Below, in pieces: positions 42,381 to 54,784 of a stretch of DNA of 64,000 nucleotides (positions are counted from its first letter, which is position 1; the number at the start of each line of letters is the position of its first letter). The notes under the pieces were generated by a model. It worked only from the letters and a program-made list of their open reading frames with translations. It was not told the DNA's origin and did no database searches. The stretch is from Achatina immaculata (Eukaryota > Mollusca > Gastropoda > Stylommatophora > Achatinidae), in contig CM019717.1 of the NCBI GenBank assembly GCA_009760885.1, positions 53,460,530 through 53,524,529 of the forward strand, written 5' to 3'. The position numbers and the translations under genes are program-made.

Positions 42381-43489
42381 GAGCTTTAGCTTTTCATAAC
42401 AAATTCTTACGAATTTACTCTCTATTTTTACAACTTACAGAAGCTGTAAAACGCTTACCTCGTTATACCCGTTATATTGTTATAATAATTATATTAATGC
42501 TATTTTTAACACTTTAACTCCTGAATTAATAGTTCGTGCTCCGGTAGAATAAATTTAGATGAGAAATTCTGGTAGACAAAAAATGTAAGGAAATTTCCTC
42601 TGTAATTTAAATATGTGGGCTGGGTTAGAAATATGCTACTTTTTTGTTTTGTTTAGATTTTTCCTAAATATCATTCTCGGCATTGATTTACACAGGTGTG
42701 CCAGATATACCAACACTGCTAGTGCTGTTTTGGATAATTACGTATATTTGTTATTTCCAATACGTTATCAGAGCGGTTTGTTATTGGAGATTTCCCCCGT
42801 TAAAATCGTCTTGTTGTACAATGTTGTGCAATGACGTTTCTTTCCGTATTTGAGCGGCTTTGCCCCCAGAGCATGCTGAGCAAACGGAAAAGAATGCACA
42901 TGCACGTATCTACGTGTGTCAGTATCAAGTAGTAATTGATGGACGTGCTGAAATCACTTGTAGGCAAGACAGATGATCTCCCCCTTGCCCATCTTTGATC
43001 TCTTTCTTGTAGGATTCTAGCGTCTTCTAGCGACAGTGCTCCGTTCTTTGCTTGTGTGATGGTACTTCCATTCTTGTTCTTTGAGCAACTCGTTTGACCT
43101 CTCAGGACTCATATTAAGAACATTGAATTCATTCAGCTGTAACCGTCTGCCTGCGTGGCACAATGGAGCAAAGGCCAGACTCGGAATCGGAACTGGAAAC
43201 GTTCAACACCACCAACTGGAAAGTCCAATTTCTCAAGATCGATCCACGAACTGGAAAGCCCAGTTTGTCAAGGCCGATCCACAATCTAAAAAGTCCAAGT
43301 CATCAAGGCCAACCCAACTCCTAGAATAAGTTAGCGTCCTTTTACTTTCAACTACGTCTCTTTTGTTCAACAGCTTTCAAAAGATTTCTGTTGTTAATGT
43401 GCGCTGAGACGTTTCATTTCCTATTCGCTGCTTCATTTTCGTCATTTATGTCCTACTCCAAGATTCACAGTTAGGTCCCTCTGATTTAT
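42381..43489. other. Spacer with one short repeated frame
   Basis: Around 43180-43320 the phrase AACTGGAAAGYCCA with TCAAG-YCGATCCA recurs three times, a small degenerate repeat. No gene can be supported. Confidence 0.4.
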
Positions 43490-43805
43490 AATACCGCTCT
43501 TTAATATCCCTTCTCCACTATCCGTTCTATAGTATCCGTTCCTAGTATCCGTTCTCTAGTATCCGTTCTATAGTATCCGTTCTCTAGTATCAGTTCTCTA
43601 ATATCCGTTCTCTAGTATCAGTTCTCTAGTATCCCTCCTCTAGTATCCCTTCTCCAGTATCCCTCCTCTAGTATCCCTTCTCCAGTATCCCTCCTCTAGT
43701 ATCCCTTCTCTAGTATCCCTTCTCTAGTTTCCCTTCTCTATTATCCCTCATCTAATATCCCTTCTCTAGTATCCTTCCTCTAGTATCCCTTCTCTAGTAT
43801 CCACC
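43490..43805. repeat. 15-16 bp minisatellite, about 20 copies
   Basis: Units of TCTCTAGTATCCCTT and TCTCTAGTATCCGTT; the left half favours CCGTT and the right half CCCTT or CCTCC. Confidence 0.9.
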
Positions 43806-43954
43806 TACGACGTTTATGTTTTCCCTCCTGGTTGAGATTGCTGCTGCACTTCAGTTTGACATTTTTTCCCCAAAATGGTATGAAAGTAATCTTCACAATT
43901 TTTTTTCTTCATCGGTCCAGACAATTTTCTCCCCGATACTTTATCCAAATTACT

Positions 43955-44050
43955 TGTCTCTGTGGACCTTATTTGTCTCTGTGGACTTTACTCGTCTATG
44001 TGGACCTTAATTGTCTCTGTGGACCTTACAAGTCTCTGTGGACCTTAATC
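43955..44050. repeat. 21-bp degenerate repeat, about 5 copies
   Basis: Units of GTCTCTGTGGACCTTA with variable spacers, embedded in AT-rich DNA. Confidence 0.75.
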
Positions 44051-45304
44051 TGCAGATGCAGAGACTTTTCTCCGATACTTTAACTAACTTTTCCTTCTAT
44101 TTCTACCTTAGTCTGTCACAACATGAAAAATGGGGGGGGGGGGGGGGGAGGAGAGATTGCGATAGATAAAATACAGGAAGAAAGCACATTCAAAATTTCG
44201 GCACAACGGCTTCAGTAGGGAAAGTGAAGAACGATTAAAGATAACAATAAGTAATACACGAAGGAAAACAATTCACTTATCCACACGTTGAGACCTCCAT
44301 CTTGATACAGTTAAGTAATCACTGTAACAGTTTTATTAAAGTCAGTGTATCTGGTATAGTATGTCTAGAAATAAACCTATGACAAACCAGTGGAAGAAAG
44401 AAGTATCTAGTTAGTTAAGAAAGAAAGAAAGAAAGAAAGAAAGAACAATGCAATATTTCTGCTTTCGCCTTCGTCATAGAAAAACAATTAAAAGAGAAAA
44501 TAAGAAATCACACAATAAGAAATAATATTTTGAAAAGCTAGGGAAAAAACAAAGACATCATAGTTTAGAAACTTTCCAATGCCTTCTTGTCCTCGCCCTG
44601 TACTTTCTAGTTCGTTCGAGTTAAAATATTAATTAACGGCATCCAGTACAAAGAGGTCTAAGACCGCCAGTACAATGTTCTAGCCAGTTAATTTATTCAT
44701 GTTCTTATTTGTTTCACTCCAGTTCACCGAAGGTCATGCGTATCCAGCATCTTAAGGAATGTAAAGTACTCCCTGATTCTGTTGTTCTAAAAAGATGTGT
44801 TAAATTTTTTATTACTAATTCTAATCCGACGACTAGGCATTTCAAATGTTTTGTTAAGAAAAGTATTGCGAAAAATGATATCTGGTTTCATTATTTACTT
44901 TCAAATTTAGAATCTCTGTAAGTCGCTAAATATGGCTGTTTTGCCGATAGAAGAAATGGCGGTTATTTTTATTTTACTTTTCTTGGTGTTTTTTTTTCTT
45001 ATAAAGATTTTTTTTCTTTGAATTATTATACAGTTAACTCATTGAATTTATTATTTGATGTGCTCTTCCAGAAAAAAAATCAAGTTATAGCATTAATTCT
45101 CCGTTGAACAAGCATTCGTTTATCGCCTGGCTTTGCGAAGAAAAATCGACAAGGATTTATAGCATGAAAGCAAAACAGAAGCCACATAGGCGCTGGAGAG
45201 AGATAAACAGAGTTTCAGAGAGCGAGTCCTCTCTCTGGGATATTGCTTGGTTGCCTTCCTTCAGAAAGTCCCGTTATTCGAAACAGAAGTGACGTTTTAG
45301 ATTT
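44051..45304. other. AT-rich spacer with poly-G and GAAA runs
   Basis: A G-run of about 18 bp lies near 44130 and a GAAA repeat near 44420-44445. A 70-codon frame at 44709-44921 has no recognised family. Confidence 0.45.
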
Positions 45305-45740
45305 GTTACAGGCATTAGTTGGAAATGGCATCTCTGGGTGAGTGAAGTACACCACAGTAACTGACATCTCTGAGTGAGTTACAAAAAACACAGTAACTGA
45401 CATCTCTGAGTGAGTTACAAAAAACCACAGTAACTGGCATCTCTGAGTGAGTTACAAAAACCACAGTAATTGACATCTCTGAGTGAGTTACAAAAAAACC
45501 ACAGTAACTGACATCTCTGAGTGAGTTACAAAAACCACAGTAACTGGCATCTCTGAGTGAGTTACAAAAACCACAGTAACTGGCATCTCTGAGTGAGTTA
45601 CATAAACCACAGTAACTGGCATCTCTGAGTGAGTTACAAAAACCACAGTAACTGGCATCTCTGAGTGAGTTACATAAACCACAGTAACTGGCATCTCTGA
45701 GTGAGTTACATAAACCACAGTAACTGGCATCTCTGAGTGG
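45305..45740. repeat. 36-bp minisatellite, about 12 copies
   Basis: Unit CATCTCTGAGTGAGTTACAA then AAACCACAGTAACTGG. On the minus strand the 12-codon period gives MPVTVVYVTHSE repeats over 80 codons, an artefact of the period. Confidence 0.95.
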
Positions 45741-46085
45741 GCTGTATATAAAGTAGAGTTGTTGATGTTTTATCTGTGATGGCGAATCTGATTGATGTTT
45801 TATTCTATGATGTCTAGATTGGTTAATGTTTTATTCTGTGATGCCTAGAGTGGGTGGTGGTTTATCATGTGTTACGGATAGAGCGGATGATCTTTTATCC
45901 TGGGATGGCTAGAGTGATTAATAGTGTATTCTGTGATGCCAAGAATGGTTGATGTTTTATCCTGTGATGACTACAGTGGTTGATGTTGTATCCCGTGATG
46001 ACTACAGTGGTTGATGTTTTATCATATGATGCCTAGAGTGGGTGATGTTTTCTCATGTGATGGCTAGAGTGGTTGGTGTTTTTAC
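45741..46085. repeat. Degenerate ~32-36 bp minisatellite, about 10 copies
   Basis: Units resemble GTGGTTGATGTTTTATCCTG then TGATGACTACA. It is more diverged than the 36-bp array next to it and unrelated in sequence. Confidence 0.8.
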
Positions 46086-46277
46086 CTCAAGTAGCTAGCA
46101 AGCTTGTCGCAGTCACCTACAGACTGGATCATCAGCTATAACTAGTTGTTACTCTTCTAATGGTCTCTGTATGTTGTGCCTGTTTTCCTTAAATTTAATT
46201 ATTTATCGCATCTTTTCTTCTTTAAAAAGTGAATATTTCCTACTTTCATTACCTTTTCATTACTCTATGCTTTGATC

Positions 46278-46532
46278 CAGTGTTTCTCAACTTATAGCCC
46301 GCTGTGGATCCTGTAATAGGCTCTAGCCGTACTGCACCCTTTATTTAGATGTACCGTGCATCTGTTTGCTAGTTACAGACACGGCATTAATTAAAGTACT
46401 TCGCAATTGTGTAAAAGCCGCCACCAAAGTGATAAACTGTACTACTTTTCCTTACTCTATCTTCTGATTACATCTGAGGAATTTTAATGTGTAACTGAGA
46501 ATGAACACATCCCAACAGTTTGAGAACCACAA
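46278..46532. mobile_element. Possible hAT-like non-autonomous element
   Basis: The left end CAGTGTTTCTCAACTT and the right end CAGTTTGAGAACCAC (46516-46530) resemble hAT terminal inverted repeats (CAGTGGTTCTCAAACT type). The length would be about 255 bp. I could not confirm an 8-bp TSD and the last two bases are not as expected. Confidence 0.45.
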
Positions 46533-47399
46533 ACACTCAAATTGATTTAGCAATTACACATATTTATTATGGGAAAAAATGAGTGGTGAATAAGTGAGGA
46601 TGTAGCAAATAAACTGAGTAAACATATGAACAGTCAAACTCCTCTCCAGACGAGAACTAGTTCGCCATGTAAGGAGGGAGTGTGCAACAGACTACTACTC
46701 TCAGCTAGGAAAAACAGGCATTCATCATGATGGAATAAGAACCCACTTACTAACACACTGAAAATTCCATGGATCCTTACATACAGCTTCACATCCTAGC
46801 ATCCTATCTGGAGCATCCTACTCAGTCAACCTCAGCATAATGAATTTTCAATCATAATGAATCTCAAGCTACTAATAAATCCTCATAATTCATCCTAACT
46901 CTCTCTATCTATCATAATCATCCTATAATAATAATAATAATAAATATTATTAATGCCAAATCTCCTCCTCTCACTTCTTACATATGTGCTAACTATTCTC
47001 CTAAATCTTCCCGAAGTTTCTATCCCGAGAGTCACTCAGCTCGTGATTCTACCTGTTTACCACCTTCCCACGAACACTCACTGGACATTCCGTAAATAAC
47101 TTTTCTATTACTAACATGTCAAGTCTAAGTTCATAAAAAATCCCGTGGAGTTTAACATCTCAACCCTGACCTTTTAACTGTACTCTTATACAACAACAAA
47201 TACCAAGGTTTTAAACAAATGGCCCAAATATTAAAATACTCCATATTATATCCATTTTATGCAAAATCTAACCATCGTAACAGTACATTTTCCAATATAC
47301 TGTTATACGGCGTCATGCAACAAGAGAGAAAATAAATACTAGAATTTACTAACATTACATAGAAGCAGAATTTCTTCACTTCTTCTTCTTCTGCGTTCG
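46533..47399. other. AT-rich spacer
   Basis: An AATA repeat lies near 46928-46945. No gene is seen. Confidence 0.4.
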
Positions 47400-47735
47400 A
47401 GGTTGTTGGTCACTTCAGATCCTGATCCTTGTCGACATGGCAAAGCCCGCAGTCCTATCCAGATCCTGAGAGGAGCCCCAAATCCTTTGCCCCAAGCTTG
47501 TGTCCTCTGGCCATGACTCACGCTTCAGGTCTGCATGTTTTGGACACTCTTCTGGGATATGTTCTGGAGTCTGGACTCCACTGCCACATGGACACTCGTC
47601 TGTGTGAGACATTTTGAGTCGATGCAGGTGGCTCAGTAGTCTGCGGTGGCTTGTCCTTAGACGAAAGAGGATGGTTTGCTGATGTCTTTGCAGTTGGTGT
47701 AATTGATCTAGTTCATTGTTGCACTTCACTGATTT
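47400..47735 (-). pseudogene. C-terminal zinc-binding domain of an RNase H-type LINE
   Basis: The minus frame (47729-47415) reads LHQLQRHQQTILFRLRTSHR, then MSHTDECPCGSGVQTPEHIP and EECPKHADLKRESWPEDTSL with QRIWGSSQDLDRTAGF. This matches the zinc-binding tail (C-CG--TPEHIL--CP) that follows RNase H in several LINE families. It is an isolated 5'-truncated or surviving fragment of 104 codons with no stop inside. It may belong to the same element type as 2950-3470 and 52913-54290. Confidence 0.75.
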
Positions 47736-47864
47736 GCGATATTTCTATGTCATTTCTACTTTTTAAAAAAATTAACAGTATAAAATTGTTGCTTTTGTTT
47801 ACTTAGCACCAACGCTTCGCGTGTAAGAGAGGGAAATATTTCAGTTCATTCAGGAAAAATGATG

Positions 47865-48405
47865 GTTAGCTTGAATTTGATGTAGAATATGATGATTAGT
47901 TGTATTAGGTGTTTGGTTACATTCAGATATAGATATGATAGTTGTATTCAGATAGATGGTTGTATTCAGATTGTTAATTACATTCAGATATAGAATATGA
48001 TGGTTAGTTACATTCAGATATACAATATGATGATTAGTTACATTCAGATATAGAATATGATGGTTTATTGTATCCAGGTATATAATATGATTGTTAGTTA
48101 CATTCAGATACAGAATATGATGGTTAGTTACATTCATATATAGAATGTGATGGTATATTTATCCAAGTATATAATATGATTGATAGTTACATTCAGATAC
48201 AGAATATGATGGTTAGTTACATTCAGATATAGAATATGATGGCTAGTTACATTCAGGTATAGAATATGATGGTTAATTACATTCAAATACAGAAAATGAT
48301 GATTAGTTATATTCACATACAGAATATGATGATTAGTTGTATTCAGATACAAAATATGATGGTTAGTTGTATTTACACATAGAATATGATGATTAGTTGT
48401 ACTCA
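47865..48405. repeat. 30-bp minisatellite, about 18 copies, split by LINE-A
   Basis: Unit TTACATTCAGATATAGAATA then TGATGGTTAG. Related diverged units (TAGAATG--AAACGATGGTTTGTTGCATTTAGACGTAGAAGATGG in outline) reappear at about 50190-50265, on the other side of the LINE-A at 48406-50188. The LINE therefore landed inside or at the edge of the array. Confidence 0.85.
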
Positions 48406-50188
48406 GTAAGTCAGTCAGTCATTTGTATGTCCCTTGTTGAACTTTGCCTCCCTAACAACTCTCCTACAGGCCTCTAGGTTATAAGCAAGATGCCCTATTG
48501 TGATGCATCCATTTTCATACTATCAACGATGCTTTGCAACCATCTTCGTCTTGGTCTTTCTCTCTTTCTTTTTCCCATTATGTACCCTTCCAATACTGTC
48601 TTCTCTATATCATCGTGACGTTTAATATGTCCAAAAATATGTAAGTTTTCTCTGTTTAATCCTCTTTACTAGCCCACTTTCTTCAGTATTAAGTTCTTGT
48701 AGTATGGATTGTTATTTTTTGTGTCTCCATGGTATTTGAAGGACTCTTCTGTAGTACTTACATTCAAAGGCATTTATGTGTTTCTCAGCTGTTTTGTTAA
48801 GTGCCCAGGTCTCACAGGCATATGTTGCATTGGGAAAGATGCATGCCCTTAAAAATCATATTTTTGTAGTTTTGTGTGTTTCCCTCCACATCTTCTCTAG
48901 TTGTTTTATTGTACGAAGAGCGATAGATGTCCTCCTTTTAATTTCCCTCATTGTATTTCCATTATTAGTTAGTAATGTTCCAAGATATTCAAAACTCTCC
49001 ACCTCTTTCAATTTTTCACATGTGATATATATTTCAGCTGCCTTATTTGTGTTGTCAGTTGTCACCAATTTAGTTTTATTTGCATTAAGATAAAGGTTTT
49101 GCTCTTTACTGTTCTTATGGTCTGACATAATTAGTTTTTCCATTCCTTTTTGTGTTGTGGACAGTAATACAGTGTCATCAGCATGTATATAATCTCTGGT
49201 ATTTCATAACCTCCAATTGTTATGGCATCGTAATATTCTTTGTCTACATCTTCTCTAACATTCCTCATTATATTTTCAGTATACAAGTTAAATAAGTAGG
49301 GCGACAATATGCACCCCTGACGGACCCCTTCTTTTATGTCAAACCACGTTGTTGTTTCACCATTTATTCTTACTGTTACCTGTTGGTCTAGATACAGTAG
49401 TAATATCAACTGTATGACATGTGTTGGAAACCCCATGTTTTCCATTATTTCCCAAATTTTCTGGTGTTATAAACTAACTATCAAATGGTTTTGAAAAGTT
49501 TATAAAAGATAAATACAGATTCACATTAAGTTCTCTGCATTTCTCTATTATTAATCTAATGTTAGAAATATGATCTCTTGTTCCTCTTCCTAGTCTAAAC
49601 CAAGCTTGGACCATATTGATTTCTCATTCCATTTTCTTTCGAAGTCTAACCATTATGATTTTTAACAGAATTTTACTGGCATGACTAATCAGGGCAACGG
49701 TTCTGTAGTCTGTGCGTAATTTCAAGTAACCCTTTTTTGGCAATGGCTTGAATACAGTTATAATTTATTCTTTTGGCCAAATAATTGAATGTCATATCTT
49801 TTTATATAGTGCATGATATATTGTAGCAAATTTTTTTCCTCTTGACTTAATGAGTTCAGCTGTTATCTCATCACATCCTGGTGATTTACCATTTTTCAGA
49901 TTCTTTATTGCCCATAAAACTTCTTCATTTGTCGGTTCGGGTTCTTTCTCCTCCAATAATAATTCACACTGTTGATTTCTGTTTCCACAGTCGGTTGTTT
50001 CATACATTCCTTTGCAATATTCCTTCCATCTTTCTAGAATTTCCTCTGTCTCTGTCAAGATATTCCCCATCTCGTTACAAATTACATTTAGCTTAGATGT
50101 GACATTTCTCATCAATGTCTTCATTTCTTTAGACATTTCGCTATCTCTTCCACACTTTTGACGTCATTCTGGTCTTTCACAACAAATA
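48406..50188 (-). mobile_element. LINE-A, 1.78-kb 5'-truncated copy
   Basis: On the minus strand: linker TSKLNVICNEMGNILTETEE, AIKNLKNGKSPGCDEITAEL (50136-49792), then broken RT, VTVRINGETTTWFDIKEGVR, QGCILSPYLFNLYTENIMRN and IGGYEIPEI (49445-49131). The YADD site is present in DNA but shifted out of frame by a 2-bp insertion (the frame reads IIYMLMTLYY). The C-terminal part follows with SFEYLGTLLTNNGNTM. It ends in GTCA-type (GACT) tail at 48406-48422. It is dead. Confidence 0.9.
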
Positions 50189-50265
50189 GAATGTAAAAAC
50201 GATGGTTTGTTGCATTTAGACGTAGAAGATGGTGGCTACATGCTTTTAGTAAGAAATGAGGAAGA

Positions 50266-52053
50266 TTACCTGCCTGCAGCTACAGAACAAGGTGGATTTT
50301 TAGCCATCTTATACACGTCACATTGTTTGACACCTGCTTCAGGTGTGCTCTTACACTTAATACTCGCTCACTTTCTCTTCTTGTGACTGCTTTTGTTTGT
50401 CTCTTCCGCTTCCCTACGTCCTCCTTTGTTATATTTTCTTTATATTTCATTCTTCTTTCTATCTAACATGTTTTCCACCTAGAATCATTTTTAGCGTTCT
50501 ACTGTTACCTTCCTCTGCTCTTCTTTCCTTCCTATGTGTCCTTCTTACATCGTTGTCTCTTCAGAGATGTTTCTTATCATCAGTAGCACTTCTAATCTCT
50601 CATTAGTTCTTCAAACCTGTCCCTCACTTTTCCTCTTGTGTGTTATTTTTCTCTCCATTCAAGAACTGATGAACTTAGTCCATGAATGTCCATGTTTCTA
50701 ATTATTTCGACCTCCCCCCCCCTCCATTCATAGTTTAATTTACCATAGCGTAAATTCAATTTCTTCTAGCACTCTCGTCAAACAATAATAGCCACCAAGC
50801 ACGCAATCTTCATCACAAGAACACAACATCTCAACACCGAGCACGCGATCTCTAACGCACGAACAAAATGCACCAAGGCGCACTCACTACGCATTAAAAT
50901 TCGATTTTTCCCACCCTTCAAATTTTCACCGCACATTTAAATTATCTAATTACGAAATATTTTGTTCCGTGCAGGTTACTTCCATTACTCATTTGTGGAT
51001 CCAAGATTTATAAATACTTTTGTTTATTCAGTGAGGAATTATGGGTAATTATGCCACTGCTCCATGGTTACAGCGTCGGATTGTCTTTTGGTTGCGTTTT
51101 ACATTGCTGTAAACGTAGGCTTGCCTGAACCAAAAATAGCTAACAAGATGAAGGTGATCTTTCTGTAGGTAAATATCTCGGAAGGGGCAGTAAACTATTA
51201 CAAGGAGCATGAGTAATAGTTGATGAGGCATTTGAGCGATTATGTAGTAAAGAAAAGGACTGGACGATAGACGTATGTAAAGTAACAGAGGAAAGAATGA
51301 TAATGCCGCCGAAACGATCCTTTCATCATTAGAGGAAAACAAAAATTATGAGGAGGAGTCGGAAAGTACCCGCATACAGATGAAAAAAATACGTGAAAGG
51401 ACTTTTTGACCTGCCTTCGTTCAATTCGGCCCTGCGTCCGTTATAGTGCAAAACTAAATATAACCTTCCGCCATTGACATCTTTCGCAGGCGGGGGAGAA
51501 TGATCAAAAATCTACATCACATAAAGTTTTCTTGATGAAATTAAAACCACATTGACCTAATATATAAAGAGTCGGAGATCTATATTACCGCGCGGAAGTT
51601 AAACAGGAAAATGATATTTTCAAAAACAAAAACAAAAAAAAAACGGAAAATGATACCGGAGGCTGCTGGGAAAAGATACCTTCCCAAGGGAAAGCTGGTA
51701 AATTTATGAGCCGGCGGAAATTCAGCGATAGATAATGCCTTTAAATAGATGGATATCACATGGAGAATTGATTACGCCGATGATAAAAAGAGATATCCCT
51801 AGCTTTATATATCGGCCTAGTCTTACGATGACGAATGATTAAAACTCACACTGCAGGAAGCAAGAACAATGTGATTCCGCTGACGCACGGAGTGGGTGAA
51901 ATATCGAAGAAGTTAATTAGTTAGTTCAGGAAGGACCATCCTTTGTGCACTCCGGACATATCCACAGGTGCTCCGATCTCTCTGTCAGTATCTCCACAGT
52001 GAATGATTACGCCGTCAGTATCTCCACCAGTGTACAGTGAATGATTACACCGT
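50266..52053. other. Spacer, no gene or element recognised
   Basis: T-rich and mixed sequence with no clear tandem repeats. Frames are short and unremarkable, including the 97-codon minus frame at 51049-51342. Confidence 0.4.
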
Positions 52054-52190
52054 CAGAATCTAACTTTGATCACTGGAAGAATCTAACTTTGATCACTGAA
52101 AGAATCTAACTTTGATCACTAGAAGAATCTAACTTTGATCACTGGAAGAATCTAACTTTGATCACTGGAAGAATCTAACTCTGATCAGTG
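52054..52190. repeat. 23-bp minisatellite, about 6 copies
   Basis: Unit GAATCTAACTTTGATCACTG plus GAA. Just before it, CAGTGAATGATTAC-CCGTCAG is duplicated at about 51995-52055. Confidence 0.9.
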
Positions 52191-52910
52191 TGCACGCACT
52201 AACTGAAGAGAAAGATGAGGAAACCAAGGAAAGATTTTATGATCAGCTCGAAGGCACTATAGACGGAAAAGTATGGACACAAAGCACCAAAAACATGATA
52301 ATTTAATACTGGTAGATGACTTTAATGCTAAAGTAGGAAGATAAGATGCCCACGGGCATACTGCAGGAACACACAGCCTACATGAAACAACTGATGATAA
52401 TGGAATGAGATTAGTAAACTCATCCTCAGCGGAAGGTCTTCAGATAAGCAGTGCTAAATTTCACAGAAAAGATTCCATAGACAAACTTGGTAGTCCTACG
52501 ACAGAAAAAAAACATAGAAAGAGCATGTATTAATTAACAACAGAGACGTAGAAAATGCCCAGAAGGTTAAGAGCCACAGAGGAACAGAATGTCACAGTAA
52601 CACTTCCTGGTTGGAATAAAAATAAAGGTGAAACTCCTGAGATCCTTCTGTAGCACACACAAGCAAGTAGAGATGACAGAGAAGATAAAATAAAAGAACA
52701 CAACATCACACAAATTTATTTTAAAAAAGATAAGAAATAGAAGAAGGACTCCAGTCCCCTAGAAAATAAAGATCTCAGTGACATCAGTGACACATGGGAA
52801 ACCATTAAGAAAATTATAAAATCAGCAGCAGAGAAGTATTTGGGAGAACAACCCAGAATGGAGAGAAATTAATGGTTTAATGATATTTGCGAAGAAGAAG
52901 CCCAAAAGAA
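52191..52910 (+). pseudogene. Endonuclease-domain relic of another LINE
   Basis: Broken frames give ISVHALTEEKDEETKERFYD, LVDDFNAKVG (catalytic DFNA), HTAGTHSLHETTDDNGMRLV, then KSHRGTECHSNTSWLE-like sequence in which the SDH motif is lost, and KKIRNRRRTP. The order matches the second half of the LINE AP endonuclease. It is not identical to LINE-A, -B or -C. Both neighbours are unrelated: a 23-bp satellite on the left and a minus-strand RNase H relic on the right. Confidence 0.65.
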
Positions 52911-52912
52911 GG

Positions 52913-54290
52913 TGATTGTTTGCGTGTAGCACTGTGACTTGTACCAGCTTAGAACTTTTGGTCACAGTCATGGTTCTCATTGTGAGGCCCGTTGCTCTTA
53001 TAGAAGAATCACCGCCGCCTTCTTTCACTGTTCTGACATCTGAGTCCAGGCGCACCTCATGCCTCGAACCACCGACTCGTCTGTATAAATAACCACGTCT
53101 CCACCTCTTGTGTTTTCACAAGTTAGTGCTTTGACTTCGTCACCTACTTCTGCAAGGACATACTCTCTGCATCTTCTGCCAAGTCCTCTGACAGAGCTGC
53201 TTTGAAGTATAGCGGTGAAGGTATCCGTGTCTGTCCAGAGTCTATATTCTCAGGACGGAGACATGTCACGGATTTTTATTTTCTGCATGCCTCCCTTCCA
53301 TTTTAAATGCCTTTGAATGTAAATGCTACAGAAGAGTCCTTCATATATCATGGACATAAATAATAACCATACTACAAGAACTTACTATTGAAGAAGGTTG
53401 GCTAGTAAGGAAGATTAAACAGAGAAAACTTAACTATTTTTTATATATATTAAACGTCATGTTAATTTAGAGAAGGCAGTCTTGGGACGGTACATAATGA
53501 GAAAAAGAGAGGAAAACCAAGATGAAGATGGCTGCAAGACATCGTTGATGATCTGCGAATGGATGCATCAGCAGCAGGGCATCTTGCTGACAACCGATAG
53601 GCCTACAGGAGAACTATTAGTGAGGCAAAGTTCCACAAATGACTGACTGACTGACGATCTTTGACTTCTCTCTTTGAGAGCATTGTCTGCTCTTGTTCTG
53701 AGCTAGGCTTATGCCCTAGCTAACTGCATTCTTTTGGCCATGTTGAGAAAGTCTACCAGATGCATCGTGGTCTTGCAGGATGTATCTCTTGTGCATCCAA
53801 GAGTGGCCCACATGGCCTCACTCTCTGTTCTCGCCAAATCCCCTTCTGTGTGGAACCCAGTGTTAGGAATGCCAGTGCGTGTCTACAACAGAAAGGACCA
53901 AGCTTTATATGACAGAACAAGAAACCGCTGTTAGATTTTTGCTACTGTCCTGATTTCTATCGCAGCCAAACTTTTCATTGTATTTGTTGTGATACGGTCT
54001 GCGTGCACTTTGAATCTCAAATTGCGATCGAACTGATCCATTGAACTAGTTCTTTCAGCCGTGTCGCCACTGAAATTCATCAAAAGAACCAGTTTGTTGG
54101 CAGGGTGGTTGTTTTGCCAGAACCATGTCACGGTTACTTTTGCTGTGTTAGTTGTTGCCCAGTAGATACTGCACCAGGTTGACAGGTGATCTAACTCTTC
54201 ATGCAGCGCCTGAACAATCTTGGCTCCCTTGTACAAGAGTATCATCAGCATCAGACAGAGCTCGTTCCTTCCCATCAAGCTGTCCTTTAC
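52913..54290 (-). pseudogene. RT plus RNase H relic of a LINE, split by LINE-A
   Basis: Read on the minus strand from 54290: ADDTLVQG (catalytic ADD), IVQALHEELDHLSTWC, NTAKVTVTWFWQNNHPANKL, DQFDRNLRFKVHADRITTNT (RT thumb), then TGIPNTGFHTEGDLART and DTSCKTTMHLVDFLNMAKR. It is interrupted at 53650-53300 by a forward LINE-A. It resumes with SSSVRGLGRRCREYVLAEVG, GGDVVIYTDESVVRG (first RNase H Asp, TDGS as TDES) and IRATGLTMRTMTVTKSSKL. The first open frame (54278-53931) is 115 codons. Stops and frameshifts elsewhere make it inactive. Confidence 0.75.
53300..53650 (+). mobile_element. LINE-A 3' fragment, GACT tail, inside the RT/RNase H relic
   Basis: It starts at AAATGCCTTTGAATGTAAAT and ends in GACTGACTGACTGAC. 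It codes for a degraded C-terminus (GWLVRKIKQRKLNYF in outline, then RWLQDIVDDLRMDASAAGHL). The RT relic lies on one side and the RNase H relic of the same minus-strand element on the other. A clean TSD was not found. Confidence 0.8.
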
Positions 54291-54344
54291 AAACTGAAAA
54301 ACGACTCGTGGTAATTGATGCTGGCCTGAAGCGACTCTTGCCAG

Positions 54345-54640
54345 TTATGATGTCTGCCCGGCTGCAGGATCTGAAAGCTCCCTCGCTCTTCTTATACATA
54401 GCTCCTGATATCCGGTTATGATGTCTGCCCGGCTGCAGGATCTGAAAGCTCTCTCGCTCTGCTTATACAGAGCTCCTGATATCCGGTTATGATGTCTGCC
54501 CGGCTGCAGTATCTGAAAGCTCTCTCGCTCTGCTTATACAGAGCTCCTGATATCCGGTTATGATGTCTGCCCGGCTGCAGGATCTGAAAGCTCCCTCGCT
54601 CTTCTTATACAGAGCTCCTGATATCCGGTTAGCAAGGACT
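54345..54640. repeat. 71-bp minisatellite, about 4 copies
   Basis: TGTCTGCCCGGCTGCAG recurs at 54351, 54422, 54493 and 54564, period 71 bp. It begins right beside the 5' edge of the RT relic. Confidence 0.95.
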
Positions 54641-54784
54641 GGGTGAATGTTGAACTGAAGTACCTAATACAATATAAAGTAAAATGGAAATTTGTCGCTA
54701 TCTATCCTCCATATCTAAAGCGGCTATGCCCCTGCACAGAGTCACTCATATGCACAAGTATCATATGCAGGAGTCTGCAACGCC

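Noticed and set aside
44129..44148. Poly-G and T/G homopolymer runs (also near 2145, 22260, 25510, 56100, 57415) as G-quadruplex signals
   Set aside because: Single homopolymer runs are prone to sequencing error, so I did not build a claim on them.
48776..49093. 105-codon hydrophobic plus-strand frame resembling a membrane protein
   Set aside because: It is the antisense reading of the LINE-A RT region.
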